This document shows, one piece after another, positions 1-11,349 of a stretch of DNA of 64,000 bases. Source of the DNA: Bacteroidales bacterium. Lineage in GTDB: Bacteria > Bacteroidota > Bacteroidia > Bacteroidales > Bacteroidaceae. Under the pieces are notes generated by a model. It was not told the origin of the DNA and ran no database searches. It saw only the letters and a list, made by a program, of their open reading frames with translations. Each line of letters begins with the position of its first letter. Position 1 is the first letter of the stretch. The stretch spans positions 1 through 64,000 of the forward strand of contig SUXQ01000001.1 in NCBI GenBank assembly GCA_015060905.1, given 5' to 3'. Position numbers and translations under genes: made by a program.

Positions 1-37
1 TTATTATTAGTAAAAAACAATCTAAATTTATACGAAA

Positions 38-415
38 ATGGCAGATTTGAAAGCTCTTGCAGAAGAATTGGTTAACTTGACAGTAAAAGACGTTAACGAA
101 CTTGCAACAATCCTTAAAGAAGAATATGGTATCGAACCCGCTGCTGCAGCTGTTGCTGTTGCTGCTGCTCCCGCTGCTGGTGCAGGCGAGGCTGCTGAGG
201 AGAAAACAAGCTTCGATGTAGTTTTGAAGAGCGCAGGTGCTAACAAACTTCAGGTAGTTAAGGCTGTTAAAGAGGCTTGTGGCCTTGGTTTGAAAGAGGC
301 AAAAGATCTCGTTGATGGTGCTCCCAGCACAATCAAAGAGGGTCTTTCTAAGTCAGAGGCTGAATCCTTGAAGAAGACAATCGAGGAGTCAGGTGCTGAG
401 GTTGAACTTAAATAA
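38..415 (+). CDS. rplL: 50S ribosomal protein L7/L12
   Basis: Forms the flexible ribosomal stalk that recruits translation GTPases. The 125-residue protein has the family layout: an N-terminal dimerisation helix region (about 1-33), an Ala/Pro/Gly-rich hinge (about 34-53) and a C-terminal domain (about 56-125) with the conserved '[15 protein letters not shown]' segment. Length is normal for the family. The ATG at 38 has no Shine-Dalgarno sequence, only an AT-rich leader, which is usual in Bacteroidetes. It is followed by rpoB after about 100 bp containing a strong hairpin, the conserved rplL-rpoBC gene order. The first 37 bases are probably the rplJ-rplL spacer. Confidence 0.98.
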   Translation: MADLKALAEELVNLTVKDVNELATILKEEYGIEPAAAAVAVAAAPAAGAGEAAEEKTSFDVVLKSAGANKLQVVKAVKEACGLGLKEAKDLVDGAPSTIKEGLSKSEAESLKKTIEESGAEVELK

Positions 416-443
416 GAAACAAGTACCCTTTTTAAGGGTTTAT

Positions 444-476
444 GGTTAAGAGCCCTCAGAGGGTTCTTAACCTTTT
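444..476 (+). terminator. Hairpin between rplL and rpoB (attenuator-type)
   Basis: The left arm starts GGTTAAGAGCCC at 444 and the right arm GGGTTCTTAACC ends at 472. This is a 12-bp stem with one G-U pair and a 5-nt loop, followed by TTTT. A smaller hairpin, ACCCTT/AAGGGT, lies just upstream at 425-439. Partial termination between rplL and rpoB is known in other bacteria and lowers polymerase expression relative to ribosomal proteins. That role is inferred here. Confidence 0.7.
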
Positions 477-516
477 CTGCATTTTTAAAAAATAAGTTCT
501 CTAAACTTTTCCAACA

Positions 517-3500
517 ATGTCTCTAAAAGCTAATAATCAAAGAGTTAACTTTGCTTCTATCAAAGACCCGATATCTTGTCCGGACTTTTTGGAAGTACAA
601 TTGAAGTCGTTTGAAGACTTCCTCCAATTGGATACTCCACCGGAAAAACGTGTGAACGATGGCCTCTATAAGGTGTTTGCTGAAAACTTTCCGATTGCAG
701 ATACACGAAACAATTTCGTATTGGAATTCTTGGACTACTACATCGACCCGCCCCGTTACTCAATTGCCGAGTGTCTGGAGCGTGGCTTAACATATAGTGT
801 GCCTTTAAAGGCAAAGTTAAAACTCTATTGTACCGACCCCGATCATGAGGATTTTGATACGGTTATTCAGGATGTGTTCCTTGGTCCTATCCCTTACATG
901 ACAGAGCGTGGTACATTCATCATAAACGGCGCCGAGCGCGTGGTGGTTTCTCAGTTGCATCGTTCTCCGGGTGTGTTCTTCGGTCAGAGCGTGCATGCTA
1001 ACGGTACTCCCCTCTATTCTGCACGTATAATTCCTTTCAAGGGTTCGTGGATAGAGTTTGCAACTGACATCAATAATGTCATGTATGCATATATTGACCG
1101 TAAGAAAAAGTTGCCTGTAACAACACTTTTGCGCGCCATAGGCTTTGAGACGGATAAAGATATTCTCGAGATATTCGACCTTGCCGAGGAGGTTAAGGTT
1201 AATAAAGCCGGTCTTAAAAAGGCGATTGGTCGTAAAATGGCCGGTCGTGTAGTAAAGACTAAGCTCGAGGATTTTGTAGACCCCGATACAGGTGAGGTTG
1301 TTTCAATCGAACGTAGCGAGGTTATTGTAGAGCGCGAAACAGTTCTTGATGCTGACATTGTCGAGCGTATCCTTGACAGTGGAGTTGAACGCGTTCTATT
1401 GCACAAAGAACGTGATGAAAATTCCGATTCTTTGGATTGTTCAGTTATCTTTAATACATTAGACAAAGATACAAGTAACTCGGAAAAGGAGGCTGTGTAC
1501 TATATCTTCAGACAGTTGCGTAATGCCGACCCTGCTGATGATGCAAGTGCGCGCGAGGTTATCAATAACCTTTTCTTCTCTGAAAAACGTTATGACTTAG
1601 GTGATGTCGGCCGTTACCGTATCAATCGTAAGCTTGGTCTTACAACTGATATGTCTGTAAGAGTGCTGACAAAAGAAGATATTATTGAGATTATCAAATA
1701 TTTGATAGGTCTTGTAAACTCAAAATCGGTGGTGGATGATATTGACCACTTGAGCAACCGTCGTGTACGTACCGTTGGCGAGCAGCTTTCTAATCAGTTT
1801 GCTATCGGACTTGCGCGTATGGCTCGTACTATTCGTGAGCGTATGAACGTTCGCGATAATGAGGTGTTTACTCCCACAGACCTTATCAACGCAAAAACTG
1901 TGTCGGCTGTTATCAATACTTTCTTTGGTACAAATGCCTTGTCACAGTTTATGGACCAGACTAATCCTCTTGCCGAGATTACACACAAACGTCGTCTTTC
2001 GGCACTTGGTCCCGGCGGTCTTTCGCGTGACCGCGCCGGCTTTGAGGTTCGTGACGTTCACTATACTCACTATGGTAGACTTTGTCCCATCGAGACTCCC
2101 GAGGGTCCTAACATCGGACTTATTTCTTCATTGTGTATATACGCCAAAATTAACGAGCTGGGATTTATCGTTACTCCTTATAGAAAGGTTGCAAACGGTG
2201 TTGTTGATATAAACAACGACAATGTTGTATATCTTACAGCCGAGGAGGAGGAGAACAAGATTATCGCACAGGGTAATGCTCCTCTTGACGAAAATGGTAA
2301 GTTCATCCGCACAAAGGTAAAATCGCGTCAGGATGCTGACTATCCTGTTGTCGAGCCCGGAAGAGTGGACTTGATGGATGTATCTCCCCAACAGATTGCA
2401 TCTATCGCTGCGTCGCTCATCCCCTTCCTTGAGCATGATGATGCTAACCGTGCATTGATGGGTTCTAACATGATGCGTCAGGCAGTTCCTTTGCTTACAC
2501 CTGAAGCTCCTATCGTGGGAACAGGTATCGAGAAACAACTTGCCGAGGATTCACGTACACAGATTGTTGCCGAGGGTGACGGTGTTATTGAATTTGTCGA
2601 TGCAACCAAAATCAGAATTAAATATGACCGTACCGAGGAAGAGGAATTTGTCAGCTTCGATCCTGCATGGAAAGAGTATGTTATTCCCAAATTCCGCCGT
2701 ACGAACCAAAATATGACAATTGACTTGAAGCCCATCTGCGAGAAGGGGCAGAGAGTCAAGGCAGGCGATATTCTTACCGAGGGTTATTCTACCCAGGCAG
2801 GTGAGCTTGCGCTCGGAAAGAACCTTCTTGTTGCATACATGCCCTGGAAAGGTTACAACTACGAGGATGCTATTGTTCTTAACGAAAAAGTTGTTCGCGA
2901 GGATGTGCTTACATCTGTTCACGTGGACGAGCTTTCACTCGAGGTGCGCGAAACTAAGCGTGGAATGGAGGAATTTACATACGATATTCCCAACGTTAGC
3001 GAAGATGCTACAAAAGACCTCGACAAGAATGGTATTATCCGTGTCGGTGCATATGTTAAGCCCGGCGATATTATCATTGGTAAGATTACTCCGAAAGGAG
3101 AGTCTGACCCCTCGCCCGAAGAGAAACTTCTTCGTGCAATCTTCGGTGACAAGGCCGGCGACGTTAAAGATGCTTCGTTGAAGGCGTCACCCTCTTTGCA
3201 GGGCGTTGTTATCGGTCGTCGTCTCTTCCAGCGTGCCGAAAAAACACGTTCGGCAAAGTTGGCCGATAAAGCAAAGCTTCCCAAAATCGATGACGAATTT
3301 ATGGAGAAGGTGGGCGAGCTAAAAGATATACTTATTGATAAACTTATCAAGCTCATCGGCGGTCGCGTGTCGCAGGGTGTTAAGGACTTCATGGGCACCG
3401 AGGTTATTGCCAAGGGTGCGAAGTTCACAAAGCACGACCTTGAGAACCTCGACTTTACAGCAATCAACTTGAGCAAATGGACAGCCGATGCGCATACAAA

Positions 3501-4338
3501 CGAACTTATCCGTACACTCATCATAAACTTCCTGCACAAGTACAAAGAGTACGATGCGCAGGTTAAGCGCGAAAAGTTTGCTTTGACCATCGGTGACGAG
3601 CTTCCCTCGGGAACAATGAAGATGGCTAAAGTTTACATTGCCAAGAAACGTAAGATTGGTGTTGGAGATAAGATGGCGGGTCGTCACGGAAACAAAGGTA
3701 TTGTTTCGCGCGTAGTGCGTCAAGAGGACATGCCTTTCCTTGCAGACGGTACTCCCGTTGATATTATCCTTAACCCGTTGGGTGTGCCTTCGCGTATGAA
3801 CATCGGTCAGATATTCGAGACTGTCCTCGGACGTGCAGGAAAAGAGCTTGGAGTGAAATTTGCTACTCCCATTTTCGACGGTGCTACACTCGATGACCTC
3901 TGCACATGGACCGACAAGGCCGGACTTCCCCGTTTCGGAAAGACTTACCTTTACGACGGTGGAACAGGTGAGCAGTTTGACCAGCCGGCAACAGTGGGTG
4001 TCAGCTACATGCTTAAGCTCGGTCACATGGTCGAGGATAAGATGCACGCTCGTTCAATCGGTCCCTACTCGCTTATTACTCAGCAGCCGCTCGGTGGTAA
4101 GGCGCAGTTCGGTGGTCAGCGTTTCGGAGAGATGGAGGTTTGGGCACTCGAGGCATTCGGTGCAGCACACATCCTTCAAGAGATTCTTACCATCAAGTCT
4201 GACGACGTAGTAGGACGTTCCAAGGCATATGAGGCTATCGTTAAGGGCGATGCAATGCCTACTCCCGGAATACCCGAATCGCTCAACGTATTGTTGCACG
4301 AGCTTCGTGGATTGGGCTTGAGTATATCATTTGAATAA
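517..4338 (+). CDS. rpoB: DNA-directed RNA polymerase subunit beta
   Basis: Beta subunit of RNA polymerase, 1273 residues. The rifampicin-pocket region is clear around residues 475-500 ('[19 protein letters not shown]'), followed by '[19 protein letters not shown]'. D480, H490 and S495 correspond to E. coli D516, H526 and S531 and have the unmutated identities, so no common rifampicin-resistance change is visible at these sites. The C-terminal '[20 protein letters not shown]' and '[16 protein letters not shown]' segments that contact beta' are intact. rpoC follows after 31 bp, so the two genes are surely cotranscribed. Confidence 0.99.
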   Translation: MSLKANNQRVNFASIKDPISCPDFLEVQLKSFEDFLQLDTPPEKRVNDGLYKVFAENFPIADTRNNFVLEFLDYYIDPPRYSIAECLERGLTYSVPLKAKLKLYCTDPDHEDFDTVIQDVFLGPIPYMTERGTFIINGAERVVVSQLHRSPGVFFGQSVHANGTPLYSARIIPFKGSWIEFATDINNVMYAYIDRKKKLPVTTLLRAIGFETDKDILEIFDLAEEVKVNKAGLKKAIGRKMAGRVVKTKLEDFVDPDTGEVVSIERSEVIVERETVLDADIVERILDSGVERVLLHKERDENSDSLDCSVIFNTLDKDTSNSEKEAVYYIFRQLRNADPADDASAREVINNLFFSEKRYDLGDVGRYRINRKLGLTTDMSVRVLTKEDIIEIIKYLIGLVNSKSVVDDIDHLSNRRVRTVGEQLSNQFAIGLARMARTIRERMNVRDNEVFTPTDLINAKTVSAVINTFFGTNALSQFMDQTNPLAEITHKRRLSALGPGGLSRDRAGFEVRDVHYTHYGRLCPIETPEGPNIGLISSLCIYAKINELGFIVTPYRKVANGVVDINNDNVVYLTAEEEENKIIAQGNAPLDENGKFIRTKVKSRQDADYPVVEPGRVDLMDVSPQQIASIAASLIPFLEHDDANRALMGSNMMRQAVPLLTPEAPIVGTGIEKQLAEDSRTQIVAEGDGVIEFVDATKIRIKYDRTEEEEFVSFDPAWKEYVIPKFRRTNQNMTIDLKPICEKGQRVKAGDILTEGYSTQAGELALGKNLLVAYMPWKGYNYEDAIVLNEKVVREDVLTSVHVDELSLEVRETKRGMEEFTYDIPNVSEDATKDLDKNGIIRVGAYVKPGDIIIGKITPKGESDPSPEEKLLRAIFGDKAGDVKDASLKASPSLQGVVIGRRLFQRAEKTRSAKLADKAKLPKIDDEFMEKVGELKDILIDKLIKLIGGRVSQGVKDFMGTEVIAKGAKFTKHDLENLDFTAINLSKWTADAHTNELIRTLIINFLHKYKEYDAQVKREKFALTIGDELPSGTMKMAKVYIAKKRKIGVGDKMAGRHGNKGIVSRVVRQEDMPFLADGTPVDIILNPLGVPSRMNIGQIFETVLGRAGKELGVKFATPIFDGATLDDLCTWTDKAGLPRFGKTYLYDGGTGEQFDQPATVGVSYMLKLGHMVEDKMHARSIGPYSLITQQPLGGKAQFGGQRFGEMEVWALEAFGAAHILQEILTIKSDDVVGRSKAYEAIVKGDAMPTPGIPESLNVLLHELRGLGLSISFE

Positions 4339-4369
4339 TTAATACCATCACGTTTGTCAATATAGTATT

Positions 4370-7300
4370 ATGGCTTTCAGAAAAGAAACTAAGACAAAAA
4401 ATAACTTCACTAAAATTACCATAGGATTGGCCTCTCCGCAGGAAATCCTTGGTAGTTCAAGTGGCGAGGTGTTGAAACCCGAAACAATCAACTACCGTAC
4501 CTATAAGCCGGAGCGTGACGGATTGTTCTGTGAGCGTATCTTCGGTCCTGTAAAGGATTACGAGTGTCATTGCGGTAAATACAAACGTATCAGATATAAA
4601 GGTATTGTTTGTGACCGTTGCGGTGTAATGGTGACAGAGAAGAAGGTTAGACGTGAACGTATGGGACACATTCAGCTTGTGGTGCCTGTGGCGCACATCT
4701 GGTATTTCCGTTCACTCCCCAACAAGATTGGTTATCTTCTTGGGCTTCCCACAAAAAACCTCGACGCGGTTATTTACTACGAAAAATATATAGTAATTCA
4801 GCCGGGTGTAATGGCTCGTAAAGAGGATGATGCACGTCAAGAGGTTATCGGCAAGGATAGTGTTGCTGACGGTGTTGTTGCTAACCAATTGCTTACCGAG
4901 GATGAGTATCTTTCAATAATGGATAATCTTCCTGCCGGCAATCAGGCTCTTGATGACTCTGACCCCAACAAGTTCATTGCGAAGATGGGTGCCGAGGCTA
5001 TTCAGGATCTTCTTGCACGCATCGACCTTGACGCTCTCTCGTATGAGTTGCGTAACCGCGCAAATACAGATATGTCGCAGCAGCGCAAGAACGAGGCTCT
5101 TAAACGCCTTCAGGTTGTAGAGTCTTTCCGTTCGTCAATGGCTGCTTCCAATGGTCGCAACCGTCCCGAGTGGATGATTATGACTGTCATTCCCGTGACA
5201 CCTCCCGAACTTCGTCCTTTGGTGCCGCTGGATGGTGGTCGTTTCGCAACATCCGACCTTAACGACCTTTATCGTCGTGTTATTATTCGTAACAACCGTT
5301 TGAAGAAACTTATCGAGATTAAGGCTCCCGAGGTTATCTTGCGTAACGAGAAGCGTATGCTTCAAGAGGCTGTCGATTCATTGTTCGACAATTCACGCAA
5401 GGCAGGCGCGTTGAAGTCTGATGCCAACCGTCCTTTGAAGTCACTTTCGGACAGCCTTAAGGGTAAGCAGGGACGTTTCCGTCAGAATCTTCTCGGTAAG
5501 CGTGTCGATTACTCGGCTCGTTCGGTAATCGTCGTTGGTCCCGAGCTTAAGATGGGCGAGTGCGGTCTTCCCAAATTGATGGCTGCCGAGCTTTACAAAC
5601 CCTTTATCATACGCAAGCTCATCGAGCGTGGCATTGTAAAGACTGTAAAATCGGCAAAGAAGATTGTCGATCGTCGTGAGCCTGTTATCTGGGATATTCT
5701 TGAGCATGTAATGAAAGGTCACCCTGTATTGCTCAACCGTGCGCCGACACTTCACCGTTTGGGTATTCAGGCGTTCCAGCCCAAGATGATTGAGGGTAAG
5801 GCTATCCAGCTGCACCCGCTTGCATGTACTGCGTTCAACGCCGACTTTGACGGTGACCAGATGGCTGTTCACTTGCCTTTGAGCAACGAGGCTGTTCTTG
5901 AGGCTCAGATGCTTATGTTGCAGTCGCATAATATACTTAACCCATCGAATGGTGCTCCTATCGCCGTTCCTTCGCAGGATATGGTGCTCGGACTCTATTA
6001 TATAACAAAGCTTCGCGAGGGCGCGAAGGGTCACGGAATGACATTCTATGGTCCCGAAGAGGCCCTTATCGCTTACAACCAAGGTCGTGTGGATATTCAT
6101 GCTCCCGTAAAGGTGCTTGTCGAGGACCGCGACGAGAATGGTAATTATGTAAATGTATTGCGCGAAACTTCTGTAGGTCGTGTTATCGTGAACCAGATTG
6201 TTCCCCGCGAAATGGGTTACGTAAACACTATTATTTCAAAGAAATCTCTTCGTGACATTATCAGCGAGGTAATTAAACGTGTTGGTGTTGCCCGCTCGGC
6301 AGACTTCCTTGATGGTATCAAGAACCTCGGTTATCAGATGGCGTTCAAGGGTGGTCTTTCGTTTAACTTGGACGATGTAATTATCCCCAAAGAGAAAGAG
6401 GAACTTGTACGTAAGGGTAACGAGAAGGTCGAGGAAATTCTTGCTGAGTATAACCTCGGTCTTATTACCGACAAAGAGCGTTACAATAAGGTTGTCGATG
6501 AGTGGACACACGTTAATGCCGACCTTGCGAACGTGCTTATGAAGACTATTTCTACCGACGATCAGGGCTTTAACTCAGTATATATGATGCTCGATTCGGG
6601 TGCCCGTGGTTCTAAAGACCAGATTCGTCAGCTCTCGGGTATGCGTGGTCTTATGGCTAAGCCTCAGAAGGCCGGTGCCGAGGGTGCGCAGATTATCGAG
6701 AACCCTATTCTTTCTAACTTTAAAGAGGGTCTTTCGGTGCTCGAGTACTTTATCTCTTCTCACGGTGCTCGTAAGGGTCTTGCCGATACAGCGCTTAAGA
6801 CTGCCGACGCGGGTTATCTTACACGTCGTCTTGTGGACGTATCGCACGACGTTATTATCAACGAAGAGGATTGCGGTACATTGCGCGGACTCGTATGTAC
6901 AGCTCTCAAGAATAATGACGAGGTTATCTCTTCACTCTCGGAGCGTATTTTGGGTCGTGTATCTGTTCACGATGTTATTGACCCTGTTACAGGCAAGCTC
7001 ATCGTTGCTTCGGGCGAGCTTATTACAGAAGCTATTGCCGATGAAATTGAAAAGTCGCCCATTGAGAGTGTAGAGATTCGTTCGGTTCTTACCTGTGAGT
7101 CGAAACATGGTGTGTGTGCAAAATGTTACGGTCGCAACCTTGCTACAAGCCGCATGGTAGAAAAGGGTGAATCGGTAGGTGTTATTGCAGCGCAGTCAAT
7201 TGGTGAGCCGGGTACACAGCTTACGCTTCGTACTTTCCACGCCGGTGGTACTGCTGCAAACATTGCAGCCGATGCAAGCATCAAGGCTAAACACAATTCT

Positions 7301-8725
7301 CGCGTTAAATTCGAGGAGTTGCGTACCGTTGATGCAGTAGACACAGACGGCTCTCCCGTGAAGATTGTTGTTGGTCGTTTGAGCGAAGTTCGTTTCATCG
7401 ACGTAAATACAGAAATTACCCTCTCTACACACAACATTCCTTACGGTGCCAAACTATATGTTAGCGAAGATGAACTTGTAGAGCCCGGTAAAATAGTTGC
7501 AACTTGGGACCCCTTCAACGCAGTAATCGTTACCGAGGTTGCCGGACGTGTGGATTTTGAGTCTGTTATCGAAAATGTAACTTATAAGGTAGAGATTGAC
7601 GAAAGTACAGGTCTTAAAGAAATAGTAATTACCGAGTCAAAGGATAAGAACAAGATACCTACTGTTCACATTCTTGACGAAGAGGGAAATACGCTTCACA
7701 CATACAACCTTCCCGTGGGTGGTCACGTGGTAATTGACAACAAACAGTTGCTTAAAGCCGGAGATATTCTTGTGAAGATACCTCGCGTCTTTGGTAACGC
7801 CGGTGATATTACCGGAGGTCTGCCTCGTGTAACCGAGCTCTTCGAGGCTCGTAACCCCTCTAATCCCGCAGTTGTTGCCGAGATTGACGGAGAGGTGTCA
7901 ATGGGCAAGGTTAAACGTGGTAACCGCGAGATTGTTATTACATCAAAGGTTGGTGACGTAAAGAAATATCTTGTAGCTCTTTCTAAGCAGATACTTGTGC
8001 AGGATGGTGACTACGTTCGTGCCGGAACCCCCTTGTCGGACGGTGCAATCACACCTTCGGACATTCTTGCCATTAAGGGCCCCACTGCCGTACAAGAATA
8101 TATTGTAAACGAAGCACAGGACGTTTATCGTTCACAGGGTGTGAAGATTAACGATAAACACTTCGAGATTATCGTACGTCAGATGATGCGCAAAGTGCAG
8201 ATTAACGAGCCCGGTGACACACGCTTCCTTGAACTTCAGGTTGTTGATAAACTCGAATTCCAAGAGGAGAATGACCGTATATGGGGCAAGAAAGTTATTG
8301 TTGATGCCGGAGATTCAGAGAACCTGAAAGCCGGTCAGATAGTAACCGCTCGCAAGTTGCGCGACGAGAACAGTATGCTTAAACGTCGTGACCTTAAACA
8401 AATTGTGGCGCGTGACGCGGTTCCTGCAACCTCAACTCAGATACTTCAGGGTATTACCCGTGCAGCATTGCAGACAACAAGCTTTATGTCGGCAGCATCT
8501 TTCCAGGAGACAACAAAGGTGTTGAACGAGGCAGCCATAAACATGAAGAGCGACAATCTGTTGGGTATGAAAGAGAACGTTATCTGCGGTCACTTGATAC
8601 CTGCCGGAACAGGTCAGCGTGAGTTCCAGCGTATAATCGTCGGCTCGAAAGAGGACTATGAACGTATGGTAGCAAACAAAAAATCAGTATTGGATTTTTC
8701 GGACGACGATAAAGACGAGGAATAA
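4370..8725 (+). CDS. rpoC: DNA-directed RNA polymerase subunit beta'
   Basis: Beta' subunit, 1451 residues. The N-terminal zinc site is C66, C68, C81 and C84. The catalytic Mg-binding loop NADFDGDQ has D492, D494 and D496. A second zinc-type cluster appears in '[17 protein letters not shown]'. The bridge-helix/trigger-loop region ('[18 protein letters not shown]') is present. The C-terminus is acidic. This is the last gene of the rplL-rpoB-rpoC unit, and a long palindromic terminator follows 16 bp after the stop. Confidence 0.99.
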   Translation: MAFRKETKTKNNFTKITIGLASPQEILGSSSGEVLKPETINYRTYKPERDGLFCERIFGPVKDYECHCGKYKRIRYKGIVCDRCGVMVTEKKVRRERMGHIQLVVPVAHIWYFRSLPNKIGYLLGLPTKNLDAVIYYEKYIVIQPGVMARKEDDARQEVIGKDSVADGVVANQLLTEDEYLSIMDNLPAGNQALDDSDPNKFIAKMGAEAIQDLLARIDLDALSYELRNRANTDMSQQRKNEALKRLQVVESFRSSMAASNGRNRPEWMIMTVIPVTPPELRPLVPLDGGRFATSDLNDLYRRVIIRNNRLKKLIEIKAPEVILRNEKRMLQEAVDSLFDNSRKAGALKSDANRPLKSLSDSLKGKQGRFRQNLLGKRVDYSARSVIVVGPELKMGECGLPKLMAAELYKPFIIRKLIERGIVKTVKSAKKIVDRREPVIWDILEHVMKGHPVLLNRAPTLHRLGIQAFQPKMIEGKAIQLHPLACTAFNADFDGDQMAVHLPLSNEAVLEAQMLMLQSHNILNPSNGAPIAVPSQDMVLGLYYITKLREGAKGHGMTFYGPEEALIAYNQGRVDIHAPVKVLVEDRDENGNYVNVLRETSVGRVIVNQIVPREMGYVNTIISKKSLRDIISEVIKRVGVARSADFLDGIKNLGYQMAFKGGLSFNLDDVIIPKEKEELVRKGNEKVEEILAEYNLGLITDKERYNKVVDEWTHVNADLANVLMKTISTDDQGFNSVYMMLDSGARGSKDQIRQLSGMRGLMAKPQKAGAEGAQIIENPILSNFKEGLSVLEYFISSHGARKGLADTALKTADAGYLTRRLVDVSHDVIINEEDCGTLRGLVCTALKNNDEVISSLSERILGRVSVHDVIDPVTGKLIVASGELITEAIADEIEKSPIESVEIRSVLTCESKHGVCAKCYGRNLATSRMVEKGESVGVIAAQSIGEPGTQLTLRTFHAGGTAANIAADASIKAKHNSRVKFEELRTVDAVDTDGSPVKIVVGRLSEVRFIDVNTEITLSTHNIPYGAKLYVSEDELVEPGKIVATWDPFNAVIVTEVAGRVDFESVIENVTYKVEIDESTGLKEIVITESKDKNKIPTVHILDEEGNTLHTYNLPVGGHVVIDNKQLLKAGDILVKIPRVFGNAGDITGGLPRVTELFEARNPSNPAVVAEIDGEVSMGKVKRGNREIVITSKVGDVKKYLVALSKQILVQDGDYVRAGTPLSDGAITPSDILAIKGPTAVQEYIVNEAQDVYRSQGVKINDKHFEIIVRQMMRKVQINEPGDTRFLELQVVDKLEFQEENDRIWGKKVIVDAGDSENLKAGQIVTARKLRDENSMLKRRDLKQIVARDAVPATSTQILQGITRAALQTTSFMSAASFQETTKVLNEAAINMKSDNLLGMKENVICGHLIPAGTGQREFQRIIVGSKEDYERMVANKKSVLDFSDDDKDEE

Positions 8726-8740
8726 TTAATTATATACGTA

Positions 8741-8784
8741 AAAAGAAAGAGTAGCAGATTTTAAATCTGCTACTCTTTCTTTTT
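8741..8784. terminator. Terminator after rpoC, 21-bp perfect arms
   Basis: The arms at 8741-8761 and 8764-8784 are perfect reverse complements with a 2-nt loop. The left side is A-rich (AAAAGAAAGAGTAGC...) and the right side ends in CTTTCTTTT. The hairpin is long enough to work in either direction and isolates the rpo operon from the acyltransferase genes. Confidence 0.9.
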
Positions 8785-8795
8785 GCATGTTAAAA

Positions 8796-8827
8796 TTTCA
8801 TTATCTGAAAAATATATCATACATTTG
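8796..8827 (+). promoter_or_regulatory. Bacteroidetes-type promoter for the acyltransferase pair
   Basis: TACATTTG at 8820-8827 matches the TAnnTTTG -7 consensus exactly. TTTC at 8796-8799 lies 20 nt upstream and is one base off the TTTG -33 element. It sits between the rpoC terminator and the start at 8915, giving a leader of roughly 80 nt. Confidence 0.6.
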
Positions 8828-8914
8828 CATAAAGTAACAAAGAAGGCCTTTAGGGTAATTGATGTAAGAAAAGAGGTTGGCAAAGGCGTTTAAGTTACCT
8901 AAAAAAGAGAATCC

Positions 8915-9736
8915 ATGAGCGAAAAAATGTTGATAGATATAGATGCCATTCTTGCTGCCAAGGCCGGTAAAAAGGCACGCTATGTTCCTCGTTTCCTTGT
9001 GTCGTATTTGAAGAAAATAGTTCACCAAGAGGAACTTAATGGTTTTCTTGAAAATGAGCAAGAGACATACGGCGTAAAGTTCATAGAGGACTTTTTTGAA
9101 TTTTTCAACAACTCTTTCGAGGTTGAGGGGATGGAAAATCTGCCGTCAGATGGATGGTGTACGTTCGTCAGCAATCACCCTTTGGGGGCACTCGATGGTA
9201 TGGGATTGGGCATGATATTAGGCAAACATTACGATGAAAAGATAAAATACCTCGTAAATGACCTGCTTATGAATATTCCACAGTTAAAGTCACTGTTCAT
9301 TCCCATAAACAAGACCGGTCGTCAAGCTAAGAATTTTCCTCGTCAGGTAGATGACGCCTTTAAATCCGAGAATCATATTCTTATGTTTCCAGCCGGAATA
9401 TGTTCACGCCGACAAAAAGGGGTGATACGTGACCTTGAGTGGAAAAAGACATTTATTACAAAAAGCATACAAACAGAGAGAGATATTGTCCCCATACATT
9501 TTGAAGGACGAAACTCCGATTTTTTCTATAATCTTGCCAATCTGAATAAAATGTTGGGCATAAAGTTCAATATTGCAATGCTCTATTTGGCTGATGAAAT
9601 GTTTAAAAACAGAGGAAAAACCTTCAAGGTGACAATAGGAAAGCCCATTGCATGGCAAACATTCGATAAGTCCAAAAAACCTACCGAGTGGGCGCAGTAT
9701 GTCCAGGATATTGTATACTCTCTCAACAGACAATAA
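8915..9736 (+). CDS. glsA: Lipid O-acyltransferase, GlsA/OlsA-like
   Basis: A 273-residue PlsC-superfamily acyltransferase. The catalytic His-Asp motif is in 'SNHPLGALDGMG' (H88, D94; one residue longer than the classic HX4D, as in OlsA-like relatives). The second block 'FPAGICSRRQKG' takes the place of the FPEG motif. It is likely to acylate the hydroxyl of an N-(3-hydroxyacyl) amino acid at the inner membrane. It is followed after 10 bp by a GNAT-type N-acyltransferase. The same pair, GlsA and GlsB, makes glycine lipids in Bacteroides thetaiotaomicron. Pathway assignment rests on the pairing and family likeness; the amino-acid substrate is inferred. Confidence 0.75.
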   Translation: MSEKMLIDIDAILAAKAGKKARYVPRFLVSYLKKIVHQEELNGFLENEQETYGVKFIEDFFEFFNNSFEVEGMENLPSDGWCTFVSNHPLGALDGMGLGMILGKHYDEKIKYLVNDLLMNIPQLKSLFIPINKTGRQAKNFPRQVDDAFKSENHILMFPAGICSRRQKGVIRDLEWKKTFITKSIQTERDIVPIHFEGRNSDFFYNLANLNKMLGIKFNIAMLYLADEMFKNRGKTFKVTIGKPIAWQTFDKSKKPTEWAQYVQDIVYSLNRQ

Positions 9737-9746
9737 CTACAACAGC

Positions 9747-10748
9747 ATGGAAGAGATTATAGCTCCTGTTCCGAAAGAACTGCTAATAGCGGAACTTACA
9801 GAGGAAAAGCGATTGCGCTTCACCAATCGCAGCAAAAATGAGATATATGTATTGACTGCAGCCGACTCGCCCAATGTAATGCGCGAGATTGGACGATTGC
9901 GCGAAATTGCTTTTCGTGCAGCGGGTGGCGGTACAGGCTTGTCTGTGGATATAGACGAGTTTGATACAATGGAGAAACCTTACAAACAATTAATCGTTTG
10001 GAATCCCGAGGCTAATGATATTATAGGCGGTTACCGCTTTATTGTGGGCACAGATGTTCGTTTCAAGGAAGATGGTACTCCTATCCTTGCAACTGCACAC
10101 GACATGTTCCACTTCTCCAAACGTTTCATAGAGGAGATTCTTCCGAATACCATAGAGCTTGGACGTTCATTCGTTACTCTCGAATATCAATCGACCAGAA
10201 TGGGAACAAAAAGTCTCTTTGCGCTTGATAACCTGTGGGACGGGCTCGGGGCATTGACAGTTGTTCTTCCCAACGTTAAATACCTTTTTGGAAAAGTGAC
10301 AATGTATCCCTCGTATCATAAACAGGGTAGGGACATGATACTCTATTTCTTGAAGAAGCACTTTGCCGATCCTGATAATCTTGTCGTGCCGATGGCTCCA
10401 TTGCAAATAGAGGCTGACGAGAAAGAGCTTGCAGCCTTGTTCTGTGAAGAGAAATTTGCAGATGACTACAAGATTCTTAACCGCGAGATACGCGCACTCG
10501 GTTACAATATCCCCCCGCTTGTAAATGCATATATGGGCTTGTCGCCCACCATGCGCACATTCGGAACAGCAGTAAACACAGAGTTTGGAAATGTCGAAGA
10601 GACGGGAATCCTTATAGCTGTGGACGAGATTATGGAGGACAAACGCATGCGTTATATAGAATCTTTTGCACAGGCGAATCCTTGGGCAATAGAGTTTAGA
10701 ACAGGCGCACACAAGGTATTTTACCCCGACAGTAAAGAGCAGGCCTGA
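9747..10748 (+). CDS. glsB: N-acyltransferase (hemolysin-like GNAT), GlsB/OlsB-like
   Basis: A 333-residue GNAT-fold enzyme of the OlsB-like group, expected to transfer a 3-hydroxyacyl chain from acyl-ACP to the amino group of an amino acid (glycine in the B. thetaiotaomicron homologue). The start is set at 9747 ('MEEIIAPVPKEL'), 10 bp after the upstream stop. An in-frame ATG at 9648 lies inside the preceding gene and gives an unrelated tail. Visible family features are 'REIAFRAAGGGTG' near the N-terminus, 'IIGGYRFIVG' and 'IELGRSFVTLEYQ'. It would act before GlsA in the two-step lipid pathway. A terminator hairpin follows. Confidence 0.75.
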   Translation: MEEIIAPVPKELLIAELTEEKRLRFTNRSKNEIYVLTAADSPNVMREIGRLREIAFRAAGGGTGLSVDIDEFDTMEKPYKQLIVWNPEANDIIGGYRFIVGTDVRFKEDGTPILATAHDMFHFSKRFIEEILPNTIELGRSFVTLEYQSTRMGTKSLFALDNLWDGLGALTVVLPNVKYLFGKVTMYPSYHKQGRDMILYFLKKHFADPDNLVVPMAPLQIEADEKELAALFCEEKFADDYKILNREIRALGYNIPPLVNAYMGLSPTMRTFGTAVNTEFGNVEETGILIAVDEIMEDKRMRYIESFAQANPWAIEFRTGAHKVFYPDSKEQA

Positions 10749-10763
10749 TGGTTGGTAGTATAG

Positions 10764-10799
10764 AAAGAACGGCAAACAGAGAGCTTGTCGTTCTTTTAC
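10764..10799 (+). terminator. Terminator after glsB-like gene
   Basis: AAAGAACGGCAA (10764-10775) pairs with TTGTCGTTCTTT (10785-10796), a 12-bp stem with one G-U pair and a 9-nt loop, ending in a short U-run. Confidence 0.75.
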
Positions 10800-10880
10800 T
10801 TTGTAGAATGGCATACATAAGCCTTTTCTGCAAAAAGTATTAAAAAAAATAAACATAGGTGCAAAGTGATAATAATTTAG

Positions 10881-10888
10881 TACTTTCG
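10881..10888 (+). promoter_or_regulatory. Probable -7 element for dut
   Basis: TACTTTCG matches TAnnTTTG except at one position and lies 25 bp before the dut ATG, in an AT-rich stretch after the preceding terminator. No clear -33 TTTG is seen. Confidence 0.4.
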
Positions 10889-10912
10889 CATATAGAAAAT
10901 TGTTAAACAGAT

Positions 10913-11344
10913 ATGAAAATAGAAATAATAAATAAATCGAAGCATCCGTTGCCTCAATATGCAACGCCATTATCGGCCGGGGTGGACTTAAGAGCAAATA
11001 TTGACGCTCCCATTGTGTTGGATCCTTTGCAACGTACACTTGTTCCTACGGGGCTGTACATGGCCTTGCCTGCCGGTTACGAAGCACAGGTGCGCCCTCG
11101 TAGCGGTCTTGCCATAAAGAAAGGCGTGACAGTGCTGAATACTCCCGGCACCATAGATGCCGACTATCGTGGCGAGGTGTGCGTGATACTTGTGAACCTT
11201 TCGGACCAACCGTTTGAAATAACCGATGGCGAACGTATAGCACAGATGGTAATTGCGCGTCACGAACAGGCCGAGTGGGTAGAGGTAACTACTCTTGACG
11301 AAACTGAGCGTGGGGCAGGGGGCTTTGGTCATACAGGTGTATAA
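10913..11344 (+). CDS. dut: dUTP diphosphatase
   Basis: Hydrolyses dUTP to dUMP and pyrophosphate, keeping uracil out of DNA and supplying dUMP for dTMP synthesis. The 143-residue protein shows all five motifs of trimeric dUTPases: 'LSAGVDLRA' (1), 'RPRSGLAIK' (2), '[14 protein letters not shown]' (3), '[10 protein letters not shown]' (4) and the C-terminal '[10 protein letters not shown]' (5). It is followed after 5 bp by a TPR protein, so dut probably heads a unit that continues into envelope genes. Confidence 0.97.
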   Translation: MKIEIINKSKHPLPQYATPLSAGVDLRANIDAPIVLDPLQRTLVPTGLYMALPAGYEAQVRPRSGLAIKKGVTVLNTPGTIDADYRGEVCVILVNLSDQPFEITDGERIAQMVIARHEQAEWVEVTTLDETERGAGGFGHTGV

Positions 11345-11349
11345 CTTTT

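Noticed and set aside
10167..11039. 290-codon minus-strand open frame across glsB-like and dut
   Set aside because: Spans two well-supported plus-strand genes and a terminator.
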